From positions 70,661 to 134,660 of the forward strand of contig JAOICL010000001.1 in NCBI GenBank assembly GCA_028131545.1: a stretch of 64,000 bases of DNA. Direction: 5' to 3'. Shown in pieces: positions 15,790 through 26,789 of this stretch (the first letter of the stretch is position 1; each line of letters begins with the position of its first letter). The stretch is from Vibrio sp. (GTDB lineage: Bacteria > Pseudomonadota > Gammaproteobacteria > Enterobacterales > Vibrionaceae). Under the pieces are notes generated by a model. It made no database searches. It saw nothing but the letters and a program-made list of their open reading frames with translations, and was not told where the DNA came from. The position numbers and the translations under genes are program-made.

Positions 15790-16548
15790 TTAATTTTGTT
15801 CTGACTTCACGATTGCAATCACGGCTTCAAGGTCATCCTGAGTATCAACACCATGCGGAGGCACTTCTCTCGCAATATCTACATGGATTTTTTCACCGTA
15901 CCAAAGCACTCTTAACTGCTCTAACGATTCAATTTTTTCTAGAGGGGAAGGTAACCAATCTAAATAACGACGTACAAAGCCTGCATTATACGCATAAATC
16001 CCTACATGACGTTTTAATGGCGTTTCTACTTTCTTTTCTTTTGTCGAAAAATTATCGCGGTCCCAAGGAATCGAAGCTCGACTGAAATACAGTGCATAAC
16101 CTTTTTCATCCATTACCACTTTAACGACATTAGGATTAAACACATCGTTTTCATCTACGATTTCAACTGCTAAGGTGGCCATTTCCGCTTTCGAGCGCGC
16201 TAAATTTGCAGCAACTTGTGTGATGTTACTTGGTGGAATTAATGGCTCGTCACCTTGAACATTGACGACAATCTCATCATCACGAATTCCCATTCGCTCA
16301 ATAACTTCGGCTAGGCGTTCAGTCCCTGATTCGTGATTAGCGCTGGTCATGCATACATTCGCACCAAAGGCTTCTGCTGCTGCTTGCACACGAGCATCAT
16401 CCGTTGCAATAATGACGTTATTAGCTCCAGCTTGCATCGCCTGTTCATGGACTCGTTGAATCATAGTTTTACCACAGATATCAGCCAATGGTTTTCCAGG
16501 AAGACGAGAAGAGTTGTATCGAGCAGGAATCACAACAGTAAAAGACAT
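15790..16548 (-). CDS. kdsB: 3-deoxy-manno-octulosonate cytidylyltransferase
   Basis: A 252-residue CMP-KDO synthetase, which activates KDO with CTP for lipopolysaccharide inner core synthesis. The N terminus [19 protein letters not shown] is the nucleotide-binding signature; [10 protein letters not shown] carries the metal-binding Asp, and [15 protein letters not shown] is the KDO-side motif. The length is typical (E. coli 248). It is the last gene of the operon; its ATG shares one base with the ycaR stop codon (TAATG), so translation is probably coupled. Confidence 0.96.
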   Translation of the reverse strand: MSFTVVIPARYNSSRLPGKPLADICGKTMIQRVHEQAMQAGANNVIIATDDARVQAAAEAFGANVCMTSANHESGTERLAEVIERMGIRDDEIVVNVQGDEPLIPPSNITQVAANLARSKAEMATLAVEIVDENDVFNPNVVKVVMDEKGYALYFSRASIPWDRDNFSTKEKKVETPLKRHVGIYAYNAGFVRRYLDWLPSPLEKIESLEQLRVLWYGEKIHVDIAREVPPHGVDTQDDLEAVIAIVKSEQN

Positions 16549-16727
16549 TATTCGACCTCTTCTAATGATAGTGTTCTTGCTTCAACTTCAAGCAAAACAG
16601 GTATTCCCTCTTTGATCGGGTAAGCAAGACGATCAAACTTACAGATTAATTCGTTTGTTTCCTTTTTAAATTGCAACTTACCTTTACATACTGGGCATGC
16701 AACTATCTCTAATAATCTATGATCCAT
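16548..16727 (-). CDS. ycaR: Trm112/YcaR family small protein
   Basis: A 59-codon gene beginning [20 protein letters not shown] and ending LEEVE. It belongs to the Trm112/UPF0434 family of small zinc-ribbon-like proteins: CPVCKGKL is the typical first half, while the second half keeps only one Cys ([12 protein letters not shown]), as in other YcaR proteins. The conserved [10 protein letters not shown] is present. Its role is unknown, but it is nearly always between lpxK and kdsB. It overlaps the end of lpxK by 11 bp and the start of kdsB by 1 bp. Confidence 0.93.
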   Translation of the reverse strand: MDHRLLEIVACPVCKGKLQFKKETNELICKFDRLAYPIKEGIPVLLEVEARTLSLEEVE

Positions 16728-17730
16728 ACTGTTTTGAAACCTCTTTGATTTTTTCTAATACTGTCTGTTCGTTACTAACGTCAATATTGGCATTTACAGG
16801 GAGGTACCACCAATTAGACTGTGCAAATTTCATGCATTTAACTGCATCTTTTTCTGTCATAACGAGATGGTCACCCTTTCTCGCCAAAGCATGCAATTCC
16901 GCCTCTTTAAAATGCTGATGATCAGAGAAAGCATGGGTCGCTACCACATTAGCCCCTAATGAATGTAACGTATTAAAGAACCTAGGTGGATGCCCAATCC
17001 CCGCTATCGCAACGGCATTCGTTAACTCGCTAACCGGTCTCTGCTCATTCGTCACTAAATTAATGGCATTTAAGGGCACGAGATTCATTTGGATTTCATT
17101 CTCCAGAGCCTTTCCTCCATTAGTGATGATAAAGTCCACCTCTTTTAATCTCGATAGAGGCTCTCTTAATGGACCTAAAGGAATAATCTGCTCGTTTCCA
17201 TAACGTCGAACACCATCGACAACACTGAACTCGATATCTCGTTCCAATGCATAATGTTGTAGGCCATCATCAGCCACAATAATATCCACACCGCTGGCAA
17301 GTAATGCTTTCGCAGCAGCCGTTCGTTTCGGGTCAACGACAACAGGAACCCCTGTTCGTGTTGCGATGAGTTTAGGTTCATCCCCAGAAGCATAAGACGT
17401 CATGCTGTCTGTTACTAATAATGGATATGAATCGGCTTTTCCGCCATAGCCACGAGAAACAACGCCGGGTCGGTAACCCTGTTTCTTAAGCAATTCTATC
17501 AACCATATCACTACCGGTGTCTTACCATTTCCACCAGCGGTAATGTTACCCACAATAATCACAGGGACGCCAACACGAGTCGTTTGCTTATCAGTGCCTG
17601 CTTTAGCACTCTGTTGGTAAGCTCGTTTTCTACGTGAACTGATGAACTGGTACAATAAACTCAATGGCTTCAAACAAGGCCATAATACATAGTATAAAGG
17701 GCTTTTCGCATACCATAAACGTTCAATCAC
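16717..17730 (-). CDS. lpxK: Tetraacyldisaccharide 4'-kinase
   Basis: A 337-residue inner-membrane-associated kinase that phosphorylates the lipid A precursor at the 4' position. It has an N-terminal amphipathic region, Walker A-like [14 protein letters not shown] at about 61-74, the VVSRGYGG motif and [12 protein letters not shown] with the catalytic Asp and His. Length is normal (E. coli 328). Its start overlaps the msbA stop by four bases (ATGA type), so the flippase and kinase are translationally coupled. Confidence 0.95.
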   Translation of the reverse strand: MIERLWYAKSPLYYVLWPCLKPLSLLYQFISSRRKRAYQQSAKAGTDKQTTRVGVPVIIVGNITAGGNGKTPVVIWLIELLKKQGYRPGVVSRGYGGKADSYPLLVTDSMTSYASGDEPKLIATRTGVPVVVDPKRTAAAKALLASGVDIIVADDGLQHYALERDIEFSVVDGVRRYGNEQIIPLGPLREPLSRLKEVDFIITNGGKALENEIQMNLVPLNAINLVTNEQRPVSELTNAVAIAGIGHPPRFFNTLHSLGANVVATHAFSDHQHFKEAELHALARKGDHLVMTEKDAVKCMKFAQSNWWYLPVNANIDVSNEQTVLEKIKEVSKQYGS

Positions 17731-19496
17731 GACGCATCACCATGTTGGATTCGGTGTAATTGATAGTAAGCCCCTTTCTTGTCTAAAAGGTCTCTATGGT
17801 TACCACGTTCGATCACTTCACCTGCGTCAACAACTAAGATCTCATCGGCATTTTCTATCGTCGATAGCCTGTGCGCTATCACTAATACCGTCTTATCTTT
17901 TTGTAATTCATTTAGCGCCAGTTGAATCGCCCTTTCACTTTCTGTATCCAAAGCCGATGTCGCTTCATCTAATACTAATACCGGTGCATCACGTAACAAG
18001 GCTCTTGCTATGGCTATTCTTTGCGCTTGGCCGCCTGATACCGTCGTCCCACTTTCGCTCAATACCGTATCAAGTCCATGTTTCATTGGTGTAATGAATT
18101 CCATTGCATGAGCTTGAGTGGCTGCTTTTTCGATCTGTTCACGCGAATATTTTTCTGTCGCCGCGTAAGCAATATTATTGGCTATCGTGTCATTAAATAA
18201 ATGTACTTTTTGCGAGACAATACCAAAGTGCTCTCGTAAATTTGATAACGTATACTCTCGAATATCTCGTCCATCGAGTAATATTTCACCGCCATCAATA
18301 TCATAAAATCGAGTAAACAAATTCGCTATCGTACTTTTTCCTGAGCCAGAGCGACCGACAAGCGCAACCGTTTTGCCACGAGGGATAGAAAAACTCACAT
18401 TTTTTAATGCTGGAGTATCATTACCTTCATAAGAAAATGTAATATTCTTAACTTCAATATTGCCTTGCACTTTATCAACATGAACTTTACCCGTGTCTTT
18501 TTCAGGTTCTAAATCAATTAAAGCGAAGAGAGTTTGACTGGCTGCCATACCTCTTTGGAAAGTCGATGTCACATTGGTTAATGCTTTAAGTGGTCTCATT
18601 AATCCAAACATCGCTGAGAAAACAACCGTAAATGTACCGGGTGTTAATGTTTCTCGAATTGAATCAACGCTGGCTAAAAATAAGACAGTCACGAGGGCGA
18701 CCGACGCAATAACTTGAACAATAGGATTCGCTGCCGCTTGCGCTGTAACTAGCTTCATCGTTTGCTGACGCATGCGATTACTCACACTTTCAAAGCGCGT
18801 TTTTTCTACATGCTGCCCACCATAACTAAGAACCACTTTATGCCCTTTTAGCATTTGTTCTGCTGAGGTTGTCACTCCTCCCATCGCATTCTGCATATTT
18901 TTAGATATACGTCTGAATCGCTTAGATACGATGCGTATTGCAATGGCCACCACAGGGGCAACAACTAAAAGAACTAAGGACAACTGCCAGCTGTACCAAA
19001 ACATCAGAAAAAGAAGCCCTATGATACTTACCCCTTCACGAACAATGCTCACCAGTGCTTTACTGGTCGCACCCGCAAGTTGCTCAGTATCATAAGTAAT
19101 TCGAGATAAAAGACTACCTGATGATTGCTTATCAAAGAAGCTGACGGGCATTTTCATAAAGTGATTAAAAATCTCTCTTCGAAGATGCATAACGACATTG
19201 CCTGACACCCAACTTAAACAATAATCAGAGACGAAACTGGATACGCCTCGAAGTAACATCATACCGAAGATGATGTAAGGCAAAATAGATAAGAAATTAG
19301 ATTGTGTATCGCCAAACCCTTCATCTAATAATGGTTTAAGCAATGACAGCATATAAGTATCAGCGATCGCATTAATTGCTAATGCTACAACGGCAACGCC
19401 TAGCCCTTTTTTGTATAAACGAATATACGTCCATAAGCGCTGAAAGCTTTGCCATGTGGTTTCATCTTGGTCGAGATCTTTAGGATGTTCAGACAT
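17727..19496 (-). CDS. msbA: Lipid A export ATP-binding/permease MsbA
   Basis: A 589-residue half-transporter (E. coli 582) that flips core-lipid A across the inner membrane. Six membrane segments occupy the first 330 residues; the nucleotide-binding domain has Walker [10 protein letters not shown], signature VSGGQAQR, Walker [13 protein letters not shown] and H-loop AHRLS. It begins 23 bp after comEC ends and overlaps lpxK by four bases. Gene order comEC-msbA-lpxK-ycaR-kdsB matches E. coli except for the absence of ycaQ. Confidence 0.96.
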   Translation of the reverse strand: MSEHPKDLDQDETTWQSFQRLWTYIRLYKKGLGVAVVALAINAIADTYMLSLLKPLLDEGFGDTQSNFLSILPYIIFGMMLLRGVSSFVSDYCLSWVSGNVVMHLRREIFNHFMKMPVSFFDKQSSGSLLSRITYDTEQLAGATSKALVSIVREGVSIIGLLFLMFWYSWQLSLVLLVVAPVVAIAIRIVSKRFRRISKNMQNAMGGVTTSAEQMLKGHKVVLSYGGQHVEKTRFESVSNRMRQQTMKLVTAQAAANPIVQVIASVALVTVLFLASVDSIRETLTPGTFTVVFSAMFGLMRPLKALTNVTSTFQRGMAASQTLFALIDLEPEKDTGKVHVDKVQGNIEVKNITFSYEGNDTPALKNVSFSIPRGKTVALVGRSGSGKSTIANLFTRFYDIDGGEILLDGRDIREYTLSNLREHFGIVSQKVHLFNDTIANNIAYAATEKYSREQIEKAATQAHAMEFITPMKHGLDTVLSESGTTVSGGQAQRIAIARALLRDAPVLVLDEATSALDTESERAIQLALNELQKDKTVLVIAHRLSTIENADEILVVDAGEVIERGNHRDLLDKKGAYYQLHRIQHGDAS

Positions 19497-19519
19497 AAAA
19501 TAGGTCGAATTAATAATGA

Positions 19520-21994
19520 CTAATCATTATATTCTACTCCCTTCCTCAAAACTTGCCTATACCACGCGTGATTCTTATGCTCTCTTAACGAACTAATTTG
19601 CCAATTATTTTTTGAATACGTGTCATTATTCGGATTTATTTTGAGAGTTACCTGACCGCTCGTGCCGGTATCAAGCCAAAGGCTCCCTTGTTTTCTGTAA
19701 CGTTCTTTTATAATTGGGTGCGGTAGCTTCCACCGATTTTTATAAGCAGTCGATGCTATTACCACTTCAGCATTAACCGATTGAATAAAGGGTGGAATGG
19801 AAGAAGTCAGACTGCCATGATGGGGAACGATCAATACATCACTTAGCAAATTGTCTTTTTGTCCATATTGAGACGTCTGTGATCGTATTAAGTGCCATTC
19901 GACCACAGCATTAATATCCCCGGTTAATAAAATAGAATGTCCTTTTTCATCATGAATACGAACCACACACGAATGTGGATTTTTCGCACGTTTAACCGAC
20001 TTTGGCGGCCAAAGCACCTCAAATGTCAGCTCTTGCCACATAAAACTGTGTCCAGCTCTGCACTCTTTTTCTTCCGCTGTATTTTGGTTTACTATGACAC
20101 CGCTTGATACAGCGGGGCTCATTAATGAATCCTGAGAAGATAATACCCATTTAGGTAACCACTGCTGCATAATGGATTGTATTCCACCAGCATGATCAGC
20201 GTCTGTATGGCTGATCACCACACCTTCAATACTTTTCATCCCTCTCTTATGTAAAATAGGAGAGATCACGGCTTGAGCATAGCTCCCGCTATCCCATGCA
20301 CTTCCGGTATCATACAAAATGACATTATGATTTTTTTCAATCAATATGGCTAATCCATGCCCTACATCTAACACATCCACTCTCCATTCATCTGATTTTC
20401 TATGTGAAGAATGATACGGCATGAAATACAACCCAAGAACACCCACAAACAGAACTAAAAATGTCACCACTCTTCGCTGGAGAAAAGGCGCTACGACATA
20501 GAGAACAAGACCACAAAATAAAATATAAAAGAGATAATGAGGTATTGCATACCAAAATAAATCATTGATTGGCTCAATAGCATTAAAAAGAGTGACAATG
20601 GGTTCAAGAAGTAGGACTAATCCCCTCCATACATCGGATACATACAATGTATTCAGTGTATTCAATGTATTGATACCAACACCCATCACTCCAATTGTGA
20701 GCATTAACGTCACAAGAATAAGCGGGACCACAATGAAAGAGATATAGGGAACAAGGATTAAATTAAACACCACACTCATAATGCTAATACCTTGAAAATA
20801 CAACGCGGTAATCACAAGCATGAAGAGACCCAATCCCAATTGAAAAAAGATCATATTGATGAATAAATTACGATTTTTTGTGACATCTTTATGAGTGAAG
20901 TAAAAGACGGATAATAAGGCAAGAAAGGTCAAGCTAAAACTCATCGATAAAGCACTATAAGGCATCAGTACTAATATAAAGCACATCGATAATAATGTTT
21001 TATTGAGCACACCGACCTTACGTGACAACAAAGTGAAGAATGTAACACATAGCAGCATTATTAGTGCCCTTTGAGCAGGGATGTCAAATCCCGATAGCCA
21101 AGTGTATATCAGTGCAACTCCACCTCCGAATAACCAAGGAAATAAAGATAATCGATAATTCAGCATCAATGCTATTTTCCCTAGTTGAAATCCAACTAAA
21201 AAGGCGATACCAATATGCAAGCCCGAAATGGCCATCAGGTGAGCGAGTCCCGTTACTTTTAACGACTCCCATAACGCAGTATCTATATGCATTCTTTCAC
21301 CAAAACTCAGTGCGAAAAGTAGACTTTGAGCGTCAGGTAATATAGGATTCGGTGTAAATTGAAGTAAGCTATCTTGTGAGATTTCAGCTCCACTCCATGC
21401 CTCTATGTAGCCTGTCGACTGCATCATTATATTCTCAATATATCGATACATTGAGAGATAAATAGAACCCGGAGTTTCAGTAAAATAATGGTCATTAATC
21501 GGTTTAGCAAAAGCTAAGACTGAGCGACTAAACCAATACGTTTCTTTATCAAATCCCGCTTCATTCAATTGTCCAATAATGGGTTTTAGAGCCACCATCC
21601 CTGTAAATATGTCCCCTCTTAAATGAGGTGACTTAGTGGCCAATTTAATGTTAGTTTTGAGATACCAAGGTAATTCTTGCCCTTCAATAGCATGAATTGA
21701 CACAATACCTTCATAACCTTTACTTTTCATTGAGAAATTTTGAATTACTTTGGCTTGTATAGTGGTAGTATTTCCATTATTAAATAACACCTTTAGCTTT
21801 TCTTGTGTGGCTGTTGAATACAAAAGACCTAGAGAAATCGCAAAAATAGCACCATGACAAACAAATAGTTTTCTATACTTAAGACTCAGCAAAAAAACGG
21901 CTATGCAGGGTAGAATCCACTCTATTTGAGGAATGATGGTTAGGTGTAAAAATGCAATTGCAGTCATGCAAAAAGATAATAACGTCCAGTTCAT
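19520..21994 (-). CDS. comEC: ComEC/Rec2 DNA uptake channel protein
   Basis: An 824-residue inner-membrane protein that carries single-stranded DNA into the cytoplasm during natural transformation. It has several N-terminal membrane segments and a soluble N-terminal domain (about 60-200), the central Competence domain with [17 protein letters not shown], then a metallo-beta-lactamase-like C-terminal domain with [22 protein letters not shown] and VPHHGS, which hold the metal ligands. It appears intact, so natural competence is possible if pilus genes exist elsewhere. The start ATG is only 22 bp from the divergent DUF2062 start; an internal Met at codon 10 is an alternative. Confidence 0.94.
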   Translation of the reverse strand: MNWTLLSFCMTAIAFLHLTIIPQIEWILPCIAVFLLSLKYRKLFVCHGAIFAISLGLLYSTATQEKLKVLFNNGNTTTIQAKVIQNFSMKSKGYEGIVSIHAIEGQELPWYLKTNIKLATKSPHLRGDIFTGMVALKPIIGQLNEAGFDKETYWFSRSVLAFAKPINDHYFTETPGSIYLSMYRYIENIMMQSTGYIEAWSGAEISQDSLLQFTPNPILPDAQSLLFALSFGERMHIDTALWESLKVTGLAHLMAISGLHIGIAFLVGFQLGKIALMLNYRLSLFPWLFGGGVALIYTWLSGFDIPAQRALIMLLCVTFFTLLSRKVGVLNKTLLSMCFILVLMPYSALSMSFSLTFLALLSVFYFTHKDVTKNRNLFINMIFFQLGLGLFMLVITALYFQGISIMSVVFNLILVPYISFIVVPLILVTLMLTIGVMGVGINTLNTLNTLYVSDVWRGLVLLLEPIVTLFNAIEPINDLFWYAIPHYLFYILFCGLVLYVVAPFLQRRVVTFLVLFVGVLGLYFMPYHSSHRKSDEWRVDVLDVGHGLAILIEKNHNVILYDTGSAWDSGSYAQAVISPILHKRGMKSIEGVVISHTDADHAGGIQSIMQQWLPKWVLSSQDSLMSPAVSSGVIVNQNTAEEKECRAGHSFMWQELTFEVLWPPKSVKRAKNPHSCVVRIHDEKGHSILLTGDINAVVEWHLIRSQTSQYGQKDNLLSDVLIVPHHGSLTSSIPPFIQSVNAEVVIASTAYKNRWKLPHPIIKERYRKQGSLWLDTGTSGQVTLKINPNNDTYSKNNWQISSLREHKNHAWYRQVLRKGVEYND

Positions 21995-22016
21995 AGTGAA
22001 AGAGAGTTAGCTTCCG

Positions 22017-22532
22017 ATGCCAAGAAAGTTTATTAAACGGTTTATGCCTGATCATGAGTCGATTAAGCGCCAAAAAGCTTTAAAAGTCTTTGGTTCTGCT
22101 CTTCATAACCCTAATTTATGGTGTCTTAATCGTCGCTCTGCTGCGGGCGCTTTTGCTGTTGGCTTATTTACTGCGTTTATTCCTTTACCAAGTCAAATGA
22201 TCATTGCCGCTGGATTGGCTGTTTTATTTCGAGTTAACCTCCCGGTGTCAGTCGCTTTAGTTTGGGTAAGTAACCCCGTCACGATGCCCGTTATGTTTTA
22301 TTTCACCTACAAATTAGGTGCTTGGCTAATGGATGTTCCTCCTCAAAACTTTGAACTCAATATGTCTTTGGATTTCTTGTTAGCCAAACTGGAAACGATT
22401 GGTGTGCCTTTCTTATTAGGTAATACGATTGCCGGTATTGTGTTTGCCATTATCGGTTACTTTGGAATACATCTATTATGGCGTTACTCTGTTGCGCGTA
22501 GTTGGGAAAAACGCCGCTTACGTTCATTGTAA
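22017..22532 (+). CDS. DUF2062 domain inner-membrane protein
   Basis: A 171-residue protein with the DUF2062 signature: NPNLWCLNRRSAAGAFAVGLFTAFIPLPSQM, NLPVSVALVWVSNPVTMPVMFYFTYKLG and a C-terminal membrane helix with IAGIVFAIIGYFG. Three to four membrane segments are predicted by eye. The N terminus (MPRKFIKRFMPDHES) and C terminus (SWEKRRLRSL) are basic and probably cytoplasmic. Function is unknown. It is divergent from comEC with only 22 bp between start codons and is followed by a strong terminator, so it is likely monocistronic. Confidence 0.9.
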   Translation: MPRKFIKRFMPDHESIKRQKALKVFGSALHNPNLWCLNRRSAAGAFAVGLFTAFIPLPSQMIIAAGLAVLFRVNLPVSVALVWVSNPVTMPVMFYFTYKLGAWLMDVPPQNFELNMSLDFLLAKLETIGVPFLLGNTIAGIVFAIIGYFGIHLLWRYSVARSWEKRRLRSL

Positions 22533-22562
22533 AAACGATATCATCTTAAATGACTCGCATAT

Positions 22563-22606
22563 AAAAAAAGCGCCACGTAACAAAGTTACCGATGGCGCTT
22601 TTTTAT
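22563..22606 (+). terminator. Rho-independent terminator after the DUF2062 gene
   Basis: AAAAAAGCGCCA-CGTAAC pairs with GTTACCGATGGCGCTTTTTT (small internal mismatch) around AAA. A run of six T follows. It is near-symmetric and could also act on the converging lolE transcript, although 170 bp separate it from the lolE stop. Confidence 0.85.
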
Positions 22607-22777
22607 ATCGTTCTTATCTAACACAACATTACATTTTGATTTTGTCATTGCGCATCTATATACGCGGTAGTTCTAAGAATTTAGGGTTAATCTATTATTT
22701 CGAGGGATACGTGCCTCGACAATCATTACCTAACTCCGAAAACCATTGCCTGACATTCAGAATGTAATTGAATTTAA

Positions 22778-24025
22778 CTATTTACCACTTAATACGGTTG
22801 CTGGATTCAGTCGGCTCGCACGACTCGCAGGATAAAGTGTGGCTAAAAAGCTTAATGTAATCGCCGTACCTGACACGATTAACACATCGTTTAGCATCAC
22901 CTCTGAAGGTAGAAAATCGACAAAATAAATATCACCAGAAAGAAATTGATGATCCAGCCAATATTCTAATTGTTCAATAATAAAGGTCAGATTTTGTGCA
23001 ACAATCACGCCTAAAGCACTCCCTATGAGGCTTCCTAGTACACCTGAGAATACTCCTTGCCATACAAATATTTGCTTAATCAAACTGTTTTGAGCGCCCA
23101 TCGTCCTGAGTATTGCTATTTCCGATGCCCTATCCTTTACCGACATAATTAACGTTGAAACGATATTAAAGGTCGCGACACCAATCACTAATACCATCAC
23201 TAAATACATAATGGTTCTAACGAGTTGAATGTCTCGATACAAAAAACCATACTTACGTTGCCAGCTGTGTAGGTAAACGTATTGATTTAGCGTTCCTCCA
23301 ATTTCACGGATAATGTGCGTGGCTTTTAATACATCACTGACACGGATGGATACACCAGACACTTGGTCAGCATTAAATTGTTGATATCCCTGTGCATCTT
23401 GTAGAGGGACAAGAGCAAGATTATGATCTATCTGTCCATTCAAAGTGAGTAGTCCGAGTACCTTAACTCTGACCCGCTTTGGTGCCGATACATTTCTATC
23501 TGATCGAGCACTTGGTAACATGAGGGTGATCATATCCCCCTTCACAACACCTAACTTATCGGCAACACCTTGCCCCAAAATGATTTGTTTGGAATGACTC
23601 TTAAATTGTGCCCAATCTTCCTTAGGAATGTATTGTGATAGCGTTGATACTTTCTCTTCTAACGTCGGCTCAACTCCCCTAACTTCAATCGCCTTTAATG
23701 TGCTTCCTTTTTCAGCAAGAGCAGTAAATCTGATATAAGGTGCTGCAGCGACAACGTCAGAGTGAGCTAGAGCTTGTGTAGCCAACGCTTCCCATTGTGT
23801 CAGTGGCTCTTTGACACCTTCAAACTCACCATGTGGAATAACCGACAGGACGCGCTGCTTTAGCTCTCTTTCAAAACCATTCATCGCTGATAAGCCAATG
23901 ATAATAACAGCGACTCCCACCATAATACCCAATGTGGACGATAAAGAGATAAAAGACACCAGCTTATTTCGCTGCTTGGCACGACTGAATCGTTGCCCAA
24001 TGAAAAGGGAGAGAGGACCTAACAT
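22778..24025 (-). CDS. lolE: Lipoprotein-releasing permease LolE
   Basis: A 415-residue inner-membrane subunit of LolCDE, which extracts outer-membrane lipoproteins and passes them to LolA. A first helix (GIMVGVAVIIIGLSAMNGFERELKQR) is followed by a large periplasmic domain and three C-terminal helices; the FtsX/MacB-type end LATLYPASRASRLNPATVLSG is present. Details such as VVPHGE-like IPHGEFEGV and HQFLSGDIYFVDFLPSEV mark it as LolE rather than LolC. It follows lolD by 26 bp. Confidence 0.94.
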   Translation of the reverse strand: MLGPLSLFIGQRFSRAKQRNKLVSFISLSSTLGIMVGVAVIIIGLSAMNGFERELKQRVLSVIPHGEFEGVKEPLTQWEALATQALAHSDVVAAAPYIRFTALAEKGSTLKAIEVRGVEPTLEEKVSTLSQYIPKEDWAQFKSHSKQIILGQGVADKLGVVKGDMITLMLPSARSDRNVSAPKRVRVKVLGLLTLNGQIDHNLALVPLQDAQGYQQFNADQVSGVSIRVSDVLKATHIIREIGGTLNQYVYLHSWQRKYGFLYRDIQLVRTIMYLVMVLVIGVATFNIVSTLIMSVKDRASEIAILRTMGAQNSLIKQIFVWQGVFSGVLGSLIGSALGVIVAQNLTFIIEQLEYWLDHQFLSGDIYFVDFLPSEVMLNDVLIVSGTAITLSFLATLYPASRASRLNPATVLSGK

Positions 24026-24051
24026 GTAACCTTCTTTTTAGTGATGTCTAA

Positions 24052-24738
24052 TTAGACCATGGTATCCAATAGCAAACCATCTTGCATATGATGCTGCTTA
24101 TCCATTTTTTGTGCTAACTCATTATCATGGGTCACCACTAGAAATGCAGTATTTGATTCACGATTCAGTTCACGCATAAGTTCATAAATCGAGAGAGCCG
24201 TTGTATGATCAAGGTTACCTGTTGGTTCATCCGCTACAACTAATTCTGGGTCATTCACCAGAGCACGGGCAATGGCTACTCTTTGCCGCTCTCCACCAGA
24301 TAGCTCCGCTGGACGATGATCGACTCTGTGCGATAAACCCACTTTATCAAGATAATAGCGTGCCTTTTCTTTTGCTTCTTTAACAGAACGTTTGCCAATC
24401 AATAAAGGCATTGCCACATTCTCTAATGCAGAAAAATCAGCCAACAAATGATGAAATTGATACACAAAGCCAATGTGTTGATTTCTTAATTTAGCTTGCT
24501 TATTACCCGATAACTGGCCTAAGTTTTGATCCAAAAAATACACTTCACCTTTTGTTGGTGTATCCAATGCCCCCAATATATGAAGTAATGTGCTTTTCCC
24601 TGATCCTGACGCGCCTATAATGGAGACCAATTCTCCTTTATTTATTGAAAAATCCACACCCCGAAGTACGTGAGTGTCCACTCCACCTTCGTGATAAGTT
24701 TTTTGAATATTGGAGCATCTTAGTAATTGTTTATTCAT
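24052..24738 (-). CDS. lolD: Lipoprotein-releasing ATPase LolD
   Basis: An ABC ATPase of about 228 residues powering lipoprotein release. Walker A is GASGSGKST, followed by the LolD-type [22 protein letters not shown], signature LSGGERQR and Walker [13 protein letters not shown] take the ATG at 24738 (MNKQLLRC), which aligns with E. coli LolD (MNKILLQC) and leaves a 21-bp gap after lolC. The frame is open five codons further to 24753. It is the middle gene of lolCDE. Confidence 0.94.
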   Translation of the reverse strand: MNKQLLRCSNIQKTYHEGGVDTHVLRGVDFSINKGELVSIIGASGSGKSTLLHILGALDTPTKGEVYFLDQNLGQLSGNKQAKLRNQHIGFVYQFHHLLADFSALENVAMPLLIGKRSVKEAKEKARYYLDKVGLSHRVDHRPAELSGGERQRVAIARALVNDPELVVADEPTGNLDHTTALSIYELMRELNRESNTAFLVVTHDNELAQKMDKQHHMQDGLLLDTMV

Positions 24739-24759
24739 ATCCAGTATCATCATATAAAG

Positions 24760-25968
24760 TTATTCGTATCTCAGTGCATCTGCTGGTTGTGCCGATGAAG
24801 CTCGATAAGACGGGTAAAGTGTTGCCAACAAACTCAGAGCAATAGCCGCAATAATGACCGTAATAATTTGTGTTGAATTAATCACTACGGGCAACTGACT
24901 TCCCGTTCCAAACAAAGCAATATTAAATAGGGCTAAGATTTGATTGAGATTGACTGACAATAGCGTACCAAGCGCGCCCCCAACAAGTGCACCTATCACA
25001 CCACTACTTGCTCCTTGAACAACAAAAATTGATAAAATTTGCTGTTGGGTCATGCCCTGTGTTTTCAATATTGCCACTTCGGATTGTTTTTCCATTACGA
25101 CCATGATCAATGCTGAGATGATATTAAAAGCGGCAACAAACACAATCAGTCCCAACATCAGTCCCATCATGTTTTTTTCCATTTTAACCGCTTGAAACAG
25201 TTCACCACGTTGCTCTCTCCAGTCACTCCATATCCAGTTGTCGGGTAAGGTCAAAGAGCTGTAATCCGACACAACAAACGGGTCATCAAAGAAGAGTCGC
25301 CATCCTGTTACTGTATTTTTAGGGTATCTTAATAATCGAGACGCATCATCAATGTGCGTTACCATTAACATGGCATCGACATCAGAACCTGTATTAAACA
25401 CTCCTGCTACTTCAAAGGTACGTTGACTTGGGATACGACCAATAGGAGTAAAACGACTGGCACTGGTTACCATTAAACGCACTTTATCACCCACTCTTAC
25501 ATTTAAATTACGAGCAAGGGTATGCCCTAAAATAACCTGATATTGTGAGGGTTTTAATGCGCTGAGTCGTCCAGACATCATATGTGGCACAATGGGATCC
25601 GAACTGGACGGTTCAATACCAATAAGAAAGCCAGCCGACAGTGCCTGACCGCTTTGAATTACGGCTTCGCTACGCGTAATTGGCTTCGGATCTTGGCTCA
25701 TTGACAGATCTTGAATCACACTCGGGATACCATCGTTTAAAGATACTTTTTGATCCGGCGTGCTAATGACAGCTTGAGGAAGTACACCTAAGATTCTTGA
25801 TTTTAATTGATCTTCAAAGCCATTCATAACAGAGATAACGGTGACTAATGCCATAACTCCAATCGTAATTCCTGCTGTCGACATATAAGACACAAAACGA
25901 CTGAATCTATCACCAGATTTACCTTGTAAATATCGTAAACCAATGAATAATGAGGCAGGATGATACAT
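24760..25968 (-). CDS. lolC: Lipoprotein-releasing permease LolC
   Basis: A 402-residue membrane subunit, partner of LolE and contact point for LolA. It has the first helix GITIGVMALVTVISVMNGFEDQLKSRILGVLPQ, a periplasmic domain (about 45-265) and three C-terminal helices ending LATLYPSYRASSAQPADALRYE. Length matches LolC (399 in E. coli). It is the first gene of lolCDE. The 232-bp divergent gap to the PilZ-like gene contains TATAAT at 26151-26156, a possible -10 for the plus-strand genes. Confidence 0.93.
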   Translation of the reverse strand: MYHPASLFIGLRYLQGKSGDRFSRFVSYMSTAGITIGVMALVTVISVMNGFEDQLKSRILGVLPQAVISTPDQKVSLNDGIPSVIQDLSMSQDPKPITRSEAVIQSGQALSAGFLIGIEPSSSDPIVPHMMSGRLSALKPSQYQVILGHTLARNLNVRVGDKVRLMVTSASRFTPIGRIPSQRTFEVAGVFNTGSDVDAMLMVTHIDDASRLLRYPKNTVTGWRLFFDDPFVVSDYSSLTLPDNWIWSDWREQRGELFQAVKMEKNMMGLMLGLIVFVAAFNIISALIMVVMEKQSEVAILKTQGMTQQQILSIFVVQGASSGVIGALVGGALGTLLSVNLNQILALFNIALFGTGSQLPVVINSTQIITVIIAAIALSLLATLYPSYRASSAQPADALRYE

Positions 25969-26200
25969 GCTATTAGCTACTCAACATTGTGGTATAGGGT
26001 AAAGAACACCCATGAAAGAATCTTTCACTTTAACCATTAGCCGTATTCACTGCAACCACCAAGCAACATAGGAGTCGATTTTGTGCACATAAATACAAAT
26101 AGATTCTCACCTTTATGTTCTTTTCGCGCTTCATTATACTCATTGGCTGATATAATGAAGGCTTGGCTAGCGATCTGAAGCAACCTTAATAAGGATTATC

Positions 26201-26767
26201 ATGGCGGTAAATGATTACTTTAGTATTAAATGTACGATACCTCTTAATATCACGGCGTTCGACTCTACTCTCGAACCATCCTGGGATAATCTTGAAAAAG
26301 AAATCCCAATGGCCTTTAAAATCGCGAACCAATTTTCAGAGCTGGATCGTGATATTGCTCAGCTGCCAATTGATAAAAAGAATCCACATATTGCCCCTTT
26401 AATGAAGCTTATTGATTTACAAAATCAAAAACTCAATACGCTTCTCAGCTTCATGCTTTCAGAACAACAGCACAGTCCGCTTACAAGCCACGAACTCAGT
26501 GCTGGACACGTTACCTTCACTTCCAACATGGCCTTTGAGGCTGCGTCCTATATCAAGGTCAAATTATTTTTAACTGAATTACCCGCTGCAATTTTTGCTT
26601 ATGCTCAAATTAACGATTGTCACCCGACAGATAGTGGGGAATTTAAGGTTCAAGCTGAATTTACTCATCTACTTGAATCCGATGAAGAGTTGTTGATACG
26701 GTATACCCTGAATCAACAGCAAAAGCTGCTCAAAGAACGCAGTAAATTACGACACAAACACGATTAA
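26201..26767 (+). CDS. Atypical PilZ-domain protein upstream of mfd (PlzB-like)
   Basis: A 188-residue soluble protein. The region LTSHELSAGHVTFTSNMAFEAASYIKVKLFL resembles the beta-strand part of atypical PilZ (PilZ_2) domains, where LSxxG is the recognisable element. The canonical RxxxR loop needed for cyclic di-GMP binding is not visible. Vibrios have a PilZ gene (plzB in V. cholerae) in this position between lolC and mfd, as far as I recall, which supports the call. Long helices flank the domain (NQFSELDRDIAQL at the N-terminal side, RYTLNQQQKLLKERSKLRHKHD at the end). Whether it binds cyclic di-GMP is open. It is 22 bp upstream of mfd and likely cotranscribed. Confidence 0.65.
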   Translation: MAVNDYFSIKCTIPLNITAFDSTLEPSWDNLEKEIPMAFKIANQFSELDRDIAQLPIDKKNPHIAPLMKLIDLQNQKLNTLLSFMLSEQQHSPLTSHELSAGHVTFTSNMAFEAASYIKVKLFLTELPAAIFAYAQINDCHPTDSGEFKVQAEFTHLLESDEELLIRYTLNQQQKLLKERSKLRHKHD

Positions 26768-26789
26768 CCTTTTTAAATAAGTATTAAGA

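Noticed and set aside
16333..16623. Plus-strand open frame of 96 codons across kdsB and ycaR
   Set aside because: Antisense to two supported genes, no recognisable domain.
22703..22720. CGAGG-CCTCG hairpin after lolE as a terminator
   Set aside because: A 5-bp stem with an 8-base loop and no T run on the minus strand; too weak to call.
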